Assembly (NCBI GenBank): GCA_938002085.1 | Contig: CALLAT010000025.1 | Span: 1 to 34,005 of the forward strand | Direction of reading: 5' to 3' | Origin: an uncultured Pseudanabaenaceae cyanobacterium | Lineage (GTDB): Bacteria; Cyanobacteriota; Cyanobacteriia; PCC-9006; JAAUQQ01 | Length of the DNA: 34,005 nt | In this document: in pieces, positions 23,010 through 31,643 of the stretch | How the letters are laid out: each line of letters opens with the position of its first letter | Numbering within the stretch: position 1 is the stretch's first letter | Notes under the pieces: model-generated | Database searches by the model: none | The model's input: only the letters and a program-made list of their open reading frames with translations | What the model was told of the DNA's origin: nothing | Program-made: the position numbers and the translations under genes

Positions 23010-25151
23010 TCACCGATGGGAGGATGACTGATAAGGCTCACCAAATAAAACAATGGACTGAGAAAATGCCCGAATGACATTGGTCGTGGTGTCGCTGACG
23101 GTCATGCCCCCTGCGGTGCGGCGGCGGACGGAGCGGAGCATGAGCAGGTCGTAGCCTTCGGCGGCTTTGAGGATGGCTTGGTCCGGTTCCCGGTGGATCA
23201 TGGTGCGAAAGAGCAGGTTGTCGTTCTCCAGGCTTTGGCCCAGGGCGCGGGTGAGGCTGTCTTCGAGGTGGCGGATTTGGGGGAGGGGGGTGCTGCGATC
23301 GCACACATGCAACAACTTGATCGAAGCGCCATTATTTTGAGCAATCAGCTGGGCCAGGCGGATGAGGCGGAGGGATTCAGGGGTGGCAGCTTTGACGGGG
23401 ACGAGGATGCGTTTGAGGTCGGCGGCGGGTTTGAGCAGGCGGGATACAACCACAGGGCAGTGGGCGGTGCTAAAGACGCGGCTAGTGACATTGCCCAGGA
23501 GACGCGATCGCAAATCCAATCCACTCCAGCCCAGGACAATCACATCCACATCCTTCTCCCTGGCAGCTCGGCTGATGCCTTCGGGCACATTATCATCGAT
23601 GCGCATCAGGGGTTCGAGCAGCACCGATTCATTGCCCAGTTGAGCCACAGACTCGTTGAGGAGTTGCTGGCTGCGGGACAGCGCTTGGAGTAGCTCGGGC
23701 TCATCCATGCGGGAGCGAGCATTGGCAATGGCAAAGGGAATGATGACCCCCTGATGACGTTGAGCCAGAAGGTTGGCAAAGCCCAGCAAGTTGGCTTGGG
23801 TGCTGGGGTTATGGACAGGGACGAGGACTTTGACCAGCTGATCATCAGCCTCGGCTTCGCTTTGGGGGCTCAGCTTTTGAGCCCAGGGGTAGGGACTCGT
23901 TGCAGCCTGGTTGCCCTGGGCGTCTTCTGCATCGACTTGGGGGATCAGCGAAACTGCAAAGCGACGCACCAGCAACGGTCCCAGGCTACAGGTAATCACC
24001 ACTAGGGCCATGAAGCTATAGAACAACTCGGAGGAGAGAAGTCCCGCTTGGCGGGCCACCAGGGCAGCGGTGAGGGTGGTGGCCACCTGGGGAAAGGTGA
24101 GGGAGGCCATGGTAAAGGTTTCGGCCCAACTATAAGAACGCACCGCTCGAATGCAGAGTGCAGCCAGAAACTTGCCGCCTAACAAAACAGCCAACAGCTG
24201 TAGGGTCACCCCTAGGTTTTCAGTGAGGCTCAGCAACAGGCCATCAAGGTCTAGGGAGACCCCCACCACCACATAGAAAACGGGCACCAGCAATGCGCTA
24301 CCAAAGAGTGAGGTACGTTCTTTGATCACGCCAGCGCCGAGGGCATCATTGACCGCAAGACCTGCAAGGAAAGCCCCAAAGATGGAGTTGATGCCCATGG
24401 TCCAGCTGATGAAGAACGATAGGGCTACGGCTAACAAGACAACGAGTATTTGGGTCTCCTCTCGATGACCTGCTCGCTGAAGTAAAAACCGTCCGCCCAG
24501 ATTTAAGCCCACCAACATGAGCAAACAATAAAAGCCAAATTCTGCCAGTTCCCAGGAGATCAGTTCACCGCCGCTCGTTCCTCCCGCAGCCAACACCTGA
24601 GTGCCTGAAATGATCAGGCATAGGGCTAGGACGAAGAGGGCGATCGCATCGGTAATCACCGTGGCACCCACGGTTGCTGTAACAACCCGATTACGCTGCA
24701 CCCCCAGGCGCTGCACCAAGCCATAGGTCAACAGCGTATGGGAAGACAACAATGCGCCCAACACCCAGGCTGAAACGAGCTCCAATCCTAAAGCCCAATG
24801 GCCGATGGCCGCCCCACCCAACAGCGGCAATCCTGCGGAGGCCAGGCCAAAGGCAATTACAGTGCGGGGCAATTTGCCAAAGGCAGAGAGATCCAGCTCC
24901 AGCGCCACCAGGAACATCAGGGCATATTTGCCCACCTCTACAAAGGCATTGAACATAGCAGAGTCTCCCGCAAAGGCTCCCAGTCCATGGGGGCCAAAGA
25001 CTGAGCCCAACAGGAGTAAGCCCACCACCGCAGGCAGGCGCAGCTGTTCAAAAATGGGAGGGGTGATAAAGGCGATCGCCCCCAGCAACAACAGCGCCAC
25101 AAGGGGACTATAGGAAATCCAACTAATCAGTTCAGCCATGGGAGGAGTCAC
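23010..25151 (-). CDS. KefB-type cation:proton antiporter with two universal-stress domains
   Basis: 713 aa. Residues about 10-400 hold roughly 12 membrane helices of the CPA2 (Na+/H+ or K+/H+ exchanger) family, with PAVVGLLLLGSVFGPHGLG early, the polar core motif GATVITDAIALFVLAL near 165, and GINSIFGAFLAGLAVND. Residues about 430-555 and 562-700 are two USP (UspA-like) domains, starting VKVLVPVHNPSTQANLL and RILVPVKAATPESLRLI. USP domains often bind ATP or AMP and may gate the transporter. There is no RCK/TrkA-N domain. The ATG at 25139 is an alternative to the GTG at 25151; both give the same membrane fold. It is probably involved in ion or pH homeostasis; which cation is not decidable. 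It is divergent from msrA. Confidence 0.93.
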   Translation of the reverse strand: MTPPMAELISWISYSPLVALLLLGAIAFITPPIFEQLRLPAVVGLLLLGSVFGPHGLGAFAGDSAMFNAFVEVGKYALMFLVALELDLSAFGKLPRTVIAFGLASAGLPLLGGAAIGHWALGLELVSAWVLGALLSSHTLLTYGLVQRLGVQRNRVVTATVGATVITDAIALFVLALCLIISGTQVLAAGGTSGGELISWELAEFGFYCLLMLVGLNLGGRFLLQRAGHREETQILVVLLAVALSFFISWTMGINSIFGAFLAGLAVNDALGAGVIKERTSLFGSALLVPVFYVVVGVSLDLDGLLLSLTENLGVTLQLLAVLLGGKFLAALCIRAVRSYSWAETFTMASLTFPQVATTLTAALVARQAGLLSSELFYSFMALVVITCSLGPLLVRRFAVSLIPQVDAEDAQGNQAATSPYPWAQKLSPQSEAEADDQLVKVLVPVHNPSTQANLLGFANLLAQRHQGVIIPFAIANARSRMDEPELLQALSRSQQLLNESVAQLGNESVLLEPLMRIDDNVPEGISRAAREKDVDVIVLGWSGLDLRSRLLGNVTSRVFSTAHCPVVVSRLLKPAADLKRILVPVKAATPESLRLIRLAQLIAQNNGASIKLLHVCDRSTPLPQIRHLEDSLTRALGQSLENDNLLFRTMIHREPDQAILKAAEGYDLLMLRSVRRRTAGGMTVSDTTTNVIRAFSQSIVLFGEPYQSSSHR

Positions 25152-25379
25152 CGGGAGACGGCACTAGCGCTCAAACTACTGCAATAATTCGCAGCGTTCG
25201 TCACAATGTAGGCGGTGCTTGGAAAGTGCCTGGGCTCATTGCAGGCCGCTCTATGGTTGCTAAAACCAGCGTCTATCTCACTCAACCTGAGGAGATTACG
25301 CCGCCATTTAGCGACTTTACTGACTTTCCAAACATCATCATTAGATTGATGTTCCATATTACCTATTCGGCTCCCAGCC

Positions 25380-26057
25380 ATGACCCGATCCATGACCATC
25401 CGCCCAACGCTTCGCCAGACCGTAACGTTTTCGATACTGCTGCTGTTCAGCGTCATTAGCGTGAGCTGTGGTAACCCCAGCGCCAGTTTGGCTGACCCTG
25501 CTCCGGCGATCGAACGCAACGACGGTTTGGCTGAAGCAATCTTTGCTGGGGGATGCTTCTGGTGCATGGAAAAGCCCTTTGACAAGCTAGATGGCGTGGT
25601 TTCAACGACCTCGGGCTATACCGGGGGCAAGCTAGAAAATCCCACTTATAAGCAGGTCTCCGCCGGACGCACGGGCCACACGGAAGCAATGCAGGTGGTC
25701 TATGACCCTGAGAAGGTGAGCTATGAAAAGCTGCTGAGCGTGTTTTGGCACAACATTGACCCTCTCGATCCGAAGGGGCAGTTCTGTGACAAGGGCAGTC
25801 AGTATCGCTCTGGGGTTTTCTACGGCAATGAGGAAGAGAAAGCCTTGGCTGAAGCATCGAAAGCTGAGCTAGAAACGATGGAGCCTTTTGACCAGGGCAT
25901 TGCCACGGAGATCACGATGGCCAGTGCGTTTTACCCGGCTGAGGACTATCACCAGAATTACTACGAGACCAATGCGGTGCGGTACAACTTCTATCGGAAG
26001 GCTTGTGGGCGCGATCGTCGCCTAGAGCAGCTCTGGGGTGAAAAAGCCGGGCATTAG
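25380..26057 (+). CDS. msrA: Peptide methionine sulfoxide reductase MsrA, exported form
   Basis: 225 aa. The catalytic motif GCFWCMEKPFDKLDGV begins near residue 57 (active Cys about 58, nearby Cys about 61). Further family motifs are GYTGGKLENPTY, GHTEAMQVVYDP, DPLDPKGQFCDKGSQYRS and the C-terminal YHQNYYETNAVRYNFYRKACGRDRRL. It reduces methionine-S-sulfoxide in proteins with thioredoxin-type donors. Ahead of the domain is an N-terminal hydrophobic segment ending VISVSCGNPSA. This looks like a signal peptide, possibly a lipoprotein signal with a poor lipobox, so the enzyme probably acts outside the cytoplasm. Starts at 25380 or 25392 (MTIRPTLR) are equivalent. It is divergent from the antiporter gene, 228 bases apart. 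Confidence 0.95.
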   Translation: MTRSMTIRPTLRQTVTFSILLLFSVISVSCGNPSASLADPAPAIERNDGLAEAIFAGGCFWCMEKPFDKLDGVVSTTSGYTGGKLENPTYKQVSAGRTGHTEAMQVVYDPEKVSYEKLLSVFWHNIDPLDPKGQFCDKGSQYRSGVFYGNEEEKALAEASKAELETMEPFDQGIATEITMASAFYPAEDYHQNYYETNAVRYNFYRKACGRDRRLEQLWGEKAGH

Positions 26058-26095
26058 CATCGCATAGAACTCATATTTCCAAGTCCATCAGCGAC

Positions 26096-27487
26096 TTATG
26101 CCGCTGATGGCGACTCTGGCAAACTCAGTTCTCTCGATAGAACTTTCATTAACCAATCCTGTTCGATTCGGGTCGTATAAATTACAAGTCTCCAATCTCC
26201 TACAGAAACTTGAATGGAGTTATTGCTATGTCTCTGTAATTTCCAAACGTATTGCAGAGAAAATGACTTCGACTTTCTACGAGGCATGGAAATTAAGACC
26301 ATATTCTCAATGATCTCAATACTCCCTTGCCTTCCACGACGGAAAACATAATCAAAGAGGAGAATGAGCATCAATCCAAAGAGGAGTATAGAAATCCCAG
26401 ACAAGGTCGGGCTAAGCCCCAAAGAGATCAATAAATGAAATATCGAAACTAAGAAAATATATAAAAACCCTAACGCACCAATTCCAAGCAAGAAGAGATT
26501 TGTATGATTAGTCCTATTAAATCTTCGAAAGCTCAGTTGATTCGCTGGAATATTCAATCTAAATTTACCAGTTTCTTTTATGATTCTAATATCACTTGAT
26601 GGAGGTGGTACTAATAGGCGCTTAGAGGAAAAGCCTGTGGATGAATTCACAGACTTTGCACCTATTTGGGCTAACGCTATCCCAGCTTCCCGGAATCTTT
26701 TCCCTAAGCCTGGCTGAATTAGGGATTGCAGCCAACCCACCATCTTGGGACTTAGCTGCACGAACTCCTCAAACTCTAGCCGCAGCTCATCCTGGGGCAA
26801 GTCAGCCGGATGCCGACCACTGGCCAAGTAAATTAGCGTTGCCCCCAAGCTATACAAATCTGATGCAGGCACCGCCCGCCCACCAAACTGCTCTGGCGGC
26901 ATGTAGCCATAGGTGCCCACCACCGTAATCGTTCCACCTTCCCTAGCAGCCAGCGTCTGCACCGAACCAAAATCAACCAAAGAAACCTGACCCACAGAAT
27001 GAGCTGTACGATTCATCAGCAGAATATTGCTGGGCTTGATATCTCGATGGATCACCGCTGGCTGGCGGCTGTGCAAATATTCCAGGATTTCCAAAAGCTG
27101 CTGAGCGATTTGCCCCAGTTCTTCTTCGCTGAAGCGGCGGCCTGCTGCAACCTGTACTTCCAGAGAAAGTGCCTCAATATAGCTCTGTACTAAGGCAAAG
27201 CCCTTGACCGTCGGCGATTCCACATCAAAGTAATCGAGGTACTGGGGAATCGCATCATGCTCCAAGCTTCGCAGGGTCTCGGCTTCCCGCTCAAACAGCT
27301 TGAGGTCTTGCCAGGCAAACTCTTTACCAAACAGAAGCAGCTTGAGAACGACCTTCTCACCAGTTTCACTGTCTATTGCCAACAGAGTCTTGCGTCCAGG
27401 GTTATTGCCCAGCAAAGCTTTGAGCTGATAGCGTGGCCCAACCAGCTTCTTTAGAGCTTCGGCTTCTTCTATAGGAATGTTCTGCAT
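26096..27487 (-). CDS. Membrane-anchored Ser/Thr protein kinase, copy 1
   Basis: 463 aa. Residues 20-275 are a Hanks-type kinase: an atypical nucleotide loop LLGNNPGRKTLLA, catalytic Lys near 49 (EKVVLKLL), VIHRDIKPSNILL near 148, VSLVDFGSVQ, and the activation-loop end GTYGYMPPEQFGG. All catalytic residues (Lys, HRD Asp, DFG Asp) are present. Two membrane helices follow at about 328-380 (FLLGIGALGFLYIFLVSIF, LSGISILLFGLMLILLFDYVF). A C-terminal soluble domain of about 75 residues, strand-rich and PH-like, contains SIEIIENMVLISMP and VWKLQRHSNNSIQVSV. The C-terminal third is clearly more AT-rich than the kinase part. The paralogue at 27754-29172 lies directly upstream on the same strand. The target and signal are unknown. 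Confidence 0.92.
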   Translation of the reverse strand: MQNIPIEEAEALKKLVGPRYQLKALLGNNPGRKTLLAIDSETGEKVVLKLLLFGKEFAWQDLKLFEREAETLRSLEHDAIPQYLDYFDVESPTVKGFALVQSYIEALSLEVQVAAGRRFSEEELGQIAQQLLEILEYLHSRQPAVIHRDIKPSNILLMNRTAHSVGQVSLVDFGSVQTLAAREGGTITVVGTYGYMPPEQFGGRAVPASDLYSLGATLIYLASGRHPADLPQDELRLEFEEFVQLSPKMVGWLQSLIQPGLGKRFREAGIALAQIGAKSVNSSTGFSSKRLLVPPPSSDIRIIKETGKFRLNIPANQLSFRRFNRTNHTNLFLLGIGALGFLYIFLVSIFHLLISLGLSPTLSGISILLFGLMLILLFDYVFRRGRQGSIEIIENMVLISMPRRKSKSFSLQYVWKLQRHSNNSIQVSVGDWRLVIYTTRIEQDWLMKVLSRELSLPESPSAA

Positions 27488-27518
27488 AGGAACGGTACAC
27501 CGCGATCGCTCAACCCAC

Positions 27519-27731
27519 CTTATTTAGAATGCCCTTACCGATTCATACAAACCCCATAGGGCATACGTCTTGTATGCTGTAGAGTTCATCACAGAAATGA
27601 CCAGCCAGACGAAACTACCGCCAGCATTTCAGAGGTCTAAGTCTGAAGAGGCTCCTGCCTCCAAACACCCAGCGACATAAGCCGCGCTAGGAGGCGAGCA
27701 GGGCACAGCCCTCAGTCTTATTTAGAATGCC
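27519..27731. repeat. 15-bp direct repeat flanking the inter-kinase spacer
   Basis: CTTATTTAGAATGCC occurs at 27519-27533 and again at 27717-27731, 198 bases apart. One copy is just upstream of kinase copy 1 and one just downstream of copy 2. It may mark the junction of the tandem duplication. No further gene is seen between. Confidence 0.6.
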
Positions 27732-27753
27732 TTTCTCAAGCAACATTCACATT

Positions 27754-29172
27754 TCATATGTCCACCAAATCGGTGAACTTCAAGCCCAATCGCTGAGACA
27801 TGATTTGGGCCAACCGATAGCGATCTTGATAGCTTCCAGAGCAAACAATAGTACAATTTTCAACCGAGACTCGTAGGTTCTTGTTCCGTGTATTGTCAAT
27901 ACGCCATACAGTCGAACAATCAAAACTCATCTCGGCTTTATTGAAAGGTTTAACAAAAATTTTGTCTTCACAAAAAAGAATAGTGGAGTCTTTTCCACTC
28001 CTCCCATAGTGAGCAGTAAGCAAGAATATTATGCCCCAATAAATGCACATGACCAACAAAAAATCCCCCCAACCAAATCCCGTCCATGGAATTACCTCAG
28101 CCATGCACAAGTACATGTAAGCAATAGCAGTCAAAGGTGGGGGTAACAGGCAGAACATACCTGTCTTATTAATAGTAAAATGCCTTTTCTCCTCACGAAA
28201 ATGCCATACATTAATCATCTTCTCTGGTGACTTTATAAGAAGCTTATTTCCTATATTTTCAACGACATACTTCTCAAGTATTGGTTCAATCAAAACCTGA
28301 GTATCTAGTGGAGATGCCAGGCCAAGAAATTTTTTCTCCAAGCACTCTGGATAGGCTACTAGCTCAACGGACTTAAAGCGTTTCCCTAAGCTCGGTTCAA
28401 CCAGCGTCTTCAACCAAACCACCATCTTCGGACTTAGCTGCACAAACTCCTCAAACTCCAACCGCAGCTCATCCTGAGGCAAGTCTGCCGGGTGCATACC
28501 ACTCGCCAAATAAATCAGCGTTGCTCCCAAACTATACAAATCCGACGCTGGCACCGCCCGACCGCCAAACTGCTCCGGCGGCATATAGCCATAGGTCCCC
28601 ACCACCGTGATCGTTCCGCCTTCCCTCGCAGCCAACGTCTGCACCGAACCAAAGTCAACCAAAGAAACCTGGCCAACAGAATGAGCAGTCCGATCCGTCA
28701 GCAAAATATTACTGGGCTTAATATCTCGATGAATCACAGCTGGCTGACGACTGTGCAAATACTCCAGGATATCTAACAGTTGCTGAGCGATCTGTTCTAA
28801 CTCCTCCTCGCTGAAGCGCCGCCCCGCCTTCACCTGCACATCCAGAGACTGAGCCTCCAAATAGCTCTGCACTAGCGCAAAACCCTTCGACTTCGGCGTC
28901 TCCACATCAAAATAGTTGAGGTACTTGGGAATCGCAGGATGGTCGAGGCTCCGCAACGTCTCTGCCTCCCGCTCAAACAGCTTCAAGTCATCCCAATTAA
29001 AATCCTCACCAAAGGTCAGCAGCTTGATCACAACCTTGGCATTCGTCTCAGAATCCTCGGCCAACAGCGTCTTACGACCCGATTTTTTGCCCAGCAAAGA
29101 CAAGGGTCGGTAGCGCTCACCGACCAACTGCTGCAACGCATTCAATTCAGACTCAGATACTGGAATCAGCAT
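27754..29172 (-). CDS. Membrane-anchored Ser/Thr protein kinase, copy 2
   Basis: 472 aa, paralogue of the gene at 26096-27487. The kinase half is nearly the same: LLGKKSGRKTLLA loop, Lys in AKVVIKLL, VIHRDIKPSNILL, VSLVDFGSVQTLA, GTYGYMPPEQFGGRAVPASDLYSLG and HPADLPQDELRLEFEEFVQLSPKMV. From about residue 275 on the two proteins share little. This copy has hydrophobic helices at about 350-400 (LTAIAYMYLCMAEV, FLLVMCIYWGIIFLLTAHY) and a C-terminal domain with ILFCEDKIFVKPF and VWRIDNTRNKNLRVSV. The motif VWx-N-x-VSV is the main trace of common descent there. All catalytic residues are kept. The ATG at 29172 is used. The rimB-like gene is divergent, 222 bases away. Confidence 0.92.
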   Translation of the reverse strand: MLIPVSESELNALQQLVGERYRPLSLLGKKSGRKTLLAEDSETNAKVVIKLLTFGEDFNWDDLKLFEREAETLRSLDHPAIPKYLNYFDVETPKSKGFALVQSYLEAQSLDVQVKAGRRFSEEELEQIAQQLLDILEYLHSRQPAVIHRDIKPSNILLTDRTAHSVGQVSLVDFGSVQTLAAREGGTITVVGTYGYMPPEQFGGRAVPASDLYSLGATLIYLASGMHPADLPQDELRLEFEEFVQLSPKMVVWLKTLVEPSLGKRFKSVELVAYPECLEKKFLGLASPLDTQVLIEPILEKYVVENIGNKLLIKSPEKMINVWHFREEKRHFTINKTGMFCLLPPPLTAIAYMYLCMAEVIPWTGFGWGDFLLVMCIYWGIIFLLTAHYGRSGKDSTILFCEDKIFVKPFNKAEMSFDCSTVWRIDNTRNKNLRVSVENCTIVCSGSYQDRYRLAQIMSQRLGLKFTDLVDI

Positions 29173-29394
29173 AATTGCGATCGCGAAACGAGCAGCCTAC
29201 AACAACATACCTATAGCTACAGCTCCAAAGTCTCTCCCTCCAGACAACCCGCTATCCTGTCAGGCCATCCCATCAGAGATCGCAGTTAGGCAGTGACAAA
29301 TCTGCCCTAAGTCAGAGGTCTGCAGCGCCGAAGATGAATAGACTCAGTTGCTGTCTAAAAAACAATCATCTCCAATGGCAGCTCTTTTCAAGCC

Positions 29395-29856
29395 ATGGCA
29401 TCCTCATCCCGCTCCACCAACATAGAAAATGCCCCCTTCGTGGGCTGGCGTGAATGGGTCAGCCTCCCTCAACTCAATATTCCATGCATCAAAGCCAAAG
29501 TGGATACCGGAGCTCGCTCCTCCGCGCTCCATGCCTCAAATATCAAACGCTTCCGCCGCCACGATAAATCCATGGTGCGCTTCGACATTTGCCCCGTCCA
29601 ACATAGCCGTACAGGGCTCGTCACCGTCGAAGTGCCGCTAATCGAAATGCGCTCGGTTCGCAGCTCCAATGGCAAAACCCAGGTGCGTCCTGTGATTCGT
29701 ACACTGGTTCTTTTGGGCGATCGCCAGTGGGAACTCGAACTCACCCTCACCAACCGCGACGCCATGGGATTTCGCATGTTGCTGGGCCGCCAAGCCCTGC
29801 GAAAACGGTTCCTCATTGATCCAGGACGCTCCTACGTCCAAGGCAAACGTCCCTAG
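29395..29856 (+). CDS. RimB-like retropepsin ('ATP-dependent zinc protease' family)
   Basis: 153 aa. The fold signature is VGWREWVSLPQLNIPCIKAKVDTGARSS, with an aspartic-protease-like DTGA at about residue 38, and the C-terminal FRMLLGRQALRKRFLIDPGRSYV. This is the family annotated as 'ATP-dependent zinc protease' (PF05618), now regarded as retropepsin-like and called RimB where it sits beside rimK. The next gene, 60 bases downstream, is rimK, which fits the known partnership in which the ligase adds glutamates to ribosomal protein S6 and the protease trims them. The protein has no signal peptide. One Asp per chain is visible, so a dimer would be needed for an active site. The ATG at 29395 is used; the first ten residues are variable. 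Confidence 0.88.
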   Translation: MASSSRSTNIENAPFVGWREWVSLPQLNIPCIKAKVDTGARSSALHASNIKRFRRHDKSMVRFDICPVQHSRTGLVTVEVPLIEMRSVRSSNGKTQVRPVIRTLVLLGDRQWELELTLTNRDAMGFRMLLGRQALRKRFLIDPGRSYVQGKRP

Positions 29857-29916
29857 CTTGCCCATTCACGTAGTCCTCCGTTTAACCCCAAACGCTCCAC
29901 TCCTCGCAGGTTTTCC

Positions 29917-30822
29917 ATGAACATTGCCATCCTCTCCCGCACCGCGTCCCTATACTCCACCACTCGCCTCAAAGAAGCTGGAGAACAGCGGGGCCACGAC
30001 ATGCGCATCATCGACCACATGCGCTGTTACATGGACATCACCACCCAAAACCCCAAGATGCTCTATCAGGGTGAGCCCATGAACAAACCCGATGCGGTAA
30101 TTCCCCGCATTGGCGCATCCAAGACGTTTTATGGGACAGCAGTAGTGCGCCAATTTGAAGTCATGGGCGCTTTTGTGGCCAATGACTCCCAGGCCATTGC
30201 GCGATCGCGGGATAAGCTCCGCTCCCTGCAAATTCTCTCCAAGCAGGGTCTGGGTCTTCCCGTCACTGGCTTCGCCCATTCCACCAAAGACATTGATGGT
30301 CTGATTGAAATTGTTGGTGGCGCACCTCTGGTGATCAAACTGCTGGAAGGCACCCAGGGCATTGGCGTGGTGTTGGCGGAAACGCGATCGGCAGCAAAGT
30401 CTGTTATCGAAGCCTTTCGCGGCCTGGATGCCAACATCCTCGTCCAGGAGTTCATCAAGGAAGCGGGCGGATCTGACATTCGCTGCTTCGTCGTGGGCAA
30501 TAAAGTTGTAGCAGCAATGAAACGTCAGGGTGCCCCCGGCGAGTTTCGTTCCAATGTTCACCGAGGCGGCTCTACTAGCGTCGTCAAGCTAACTGCAGAG
30601 GAGCGCAGCACGGCAGTCAAGGCCGCTAAGGCGATGGGGCTAGTCGTAGCCGGAGTAGATTTGTTACGGTCTGAGCGAGGTCCGCTAATTATGGAAGTCA
30701 ATTCCTCTCCCGGATTGGAAGGCATTGAAAAGGCAACGGAGCTAGACGTGGCCGGAACAATCATTGAATATATCGAGCAAAATGCAGGACAGAAGAAGCG
30801 TCGCCCCAGAGCGGAGCATTAG
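29917..30822 (+). CDS. rimK: Ribosomal protein S6--L-glutamate ligase RimK
   Basis: 301 aa, the same length and motif order as E. coli RimK. The N-terminus [15 protein letters not shown] with [22 protein letters not shown], and [20 protein letters not shown], precede an ATP-grasp domain: [22 protein letters not shown] (residues about 135-155), [30 protein letters not shown], and the metal-binding end [17 protein letters not shown]. RimK adds glutamate residues to the C-terminus of S6 and can make free poly-alpha-glutamate. The S6 gene is not in the window, so the target in this organism is inferred. It is downstream of the RimB-like gene by 60 bases and probably co-transcribed. The C-terminus ends in a basic tail ([10 protein letters not shown]). 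Confidence 0.95.
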   Translation: MNIAILSRTASLYSTTRLKEAGEQRGHDMRIIDHMRCYMDITTQNPKMLYQGEPMNKPDAVIPRIGASKTFYGTAVVRQFEVMGAFVANDSQAIARSRDKLRSLQILSKQGLGLPVTGFAHSTKDIDGLIEIVGGAPLVIKLLEGTQGIGVVLAETRSAAKSVIEAFRGLDANILVQEFIKEAGGSDIRCFVVGNKVVAAMKRQGAPGEFRSNVHRGGSTSVVKLTAEERSTAVKAAKAMGLVVAGVDLLRSERGPLIMEVNSSPGLEGIEKATELDVAGTIIEYIEQNAGQKKRRPRAEH

Positions 30823-30847
30823 CCTAGCCTCAATTTGAATTCGGTTG

Positions 30848-30879
30848 AGCCCTGGCTTCATCTCAGTGTAGCCAGGGCT
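30848..30879. terminator. Bidirectional terminator between rimK and the LURP-one-like gene
   Basis: AGCCCTGGCT (30848-30857) and AGCCAGGGCT (30870-30879) make a perfect 10-bp stem with a 12-base loop between two convergent genes. The T-tract is poor. The core is the same as in the PEP-CTERM terminators. Confidence 0.7.
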
Positions 30880-30889
30880 AAACTTACGC

Positions 30890-31474
30890 TTAACCGCGAG
30901 CCCGCTCCAGCAGAATCATCATCAACATGCTGAGCAGAACATCAGTTTCTTCCTGCTCCATCAAGTCATCGAGCTTCTTGACGATGAAAATGCGAGAGAA
31001 CCAAGAAGGCTTCTTCTCCAAAGACATGACCAACTTGCCATCCGGTGTGCTGATCAAATAGGTGGGGTTAAAGACAAAGCCCGTGAACATGCCCACAATG
31101 GGAATTTCACCAAAGACAGCATCCGCCACCTTCACCCAAGGGTTCTTCTCCGTGAGGGTGAACTTCACTTCATCGCCAGCACCAAAGATGTCATAGCGAG
31201 CCTTCCAAATGGAGCGCATGCCTTGGCGCTTAACGCCACCGAAAACGCGACCGCTAGCATCGGAGAAGTTGTAGCGGGCGGAGAAGTCGATCACGCGATC
31301 GGCTTTGATTTCGTACTTAAGGTTGTTGCGCTCGCGATCGCCAAACACCCCAATAATTTCCTTCAGCTTAAACATCTTCTGGCGCAAGAAGAAAAGTAGC
31401 TGCCCTGAACTATCGGTCACTTCGATGGAAGTCGCCAGGGACCACTTAAAGGTCAATTCTAAAGGGTATTGCAT
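30890..31474 (-). CDS. LURP-one-related / scramblase-like family protein
   Basis: 194 aa from the ATG at 31474. The frame is open 26 codons further to a GTG at 31552, but family members begin with the strand seen here (MQYPLELTFKWSLATSIEVTD). Features are the strand-rich body with LLFFLRQKMFKLKEIIGVF, FSARYNFSDASGRVFGGVKRQG, KYDIFG-like turns and a hydrophobic C-terminal helix (ETDVLLSMLMMILLERARG). This matches the LURP-one/Tubby-like fold, a 12-strand barrel around a central hydrophobic helix, related to phospholipid scramblases. In bacteria the function is not known. There is no signal peptide. It is convergent with rimK and has the MFS gene upstream on the same strand. I cannot assign a substrate. 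Confidence 0.75.
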   Translation of the reverse strand: MQYPLELTFKWSLATSIEVTDSSGQLLFFLRQKMFKLKEIIGVFGDRERNNLKYEIKADRVIDFSARYNFSDASGRVFGGVKRQGMRSIWKARYDIFGAGDEVKFTLTEKNPWVKVADAVFGEIPIVGMFTGFVFNPTYLISTPDGKLVMSLEKKPSWFSRIFIVKKLDDLMEQEETDVLLSMLMMILLERARG

Positions 31475-31592
31475 GGTTTCAAGCTGGATACGGCACTGAG
31501 CATATGCATTTAGTAATCCCCGAAATGAGGCACGAACATCAAGCTCATACACCAGCGATACAATCCCAAATACTCCTTTTACGGAGCAAATT

Positions 31593-31643
31593 ATGAATGC
31601 TGCTACTGCTGAGGATTATGGGAGGGCAGGAGCAACGCAATAA
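31593..31643 (+). CDS. Possible 16-residue small ORF
   Basis: ATG at 31593 encodes MNAATAEDYGRAGATQ, with ACGGAG seven to eight bases upstream. It lies on the opposite strand to both neighbours and overlaps the last codons of the MFS gene. The good spacing of the ribosome binding site is the only support. Confidence 0.15.
   Translation: MNAATAEDYGRAGATQ

Noticed and set aside
22802..23080. 92-codon leftward frame behind the acyltransferase gene
   Set aside because: It starts inside the antiporter gene in another frame, is low in complexity and has no ribosome binding site.
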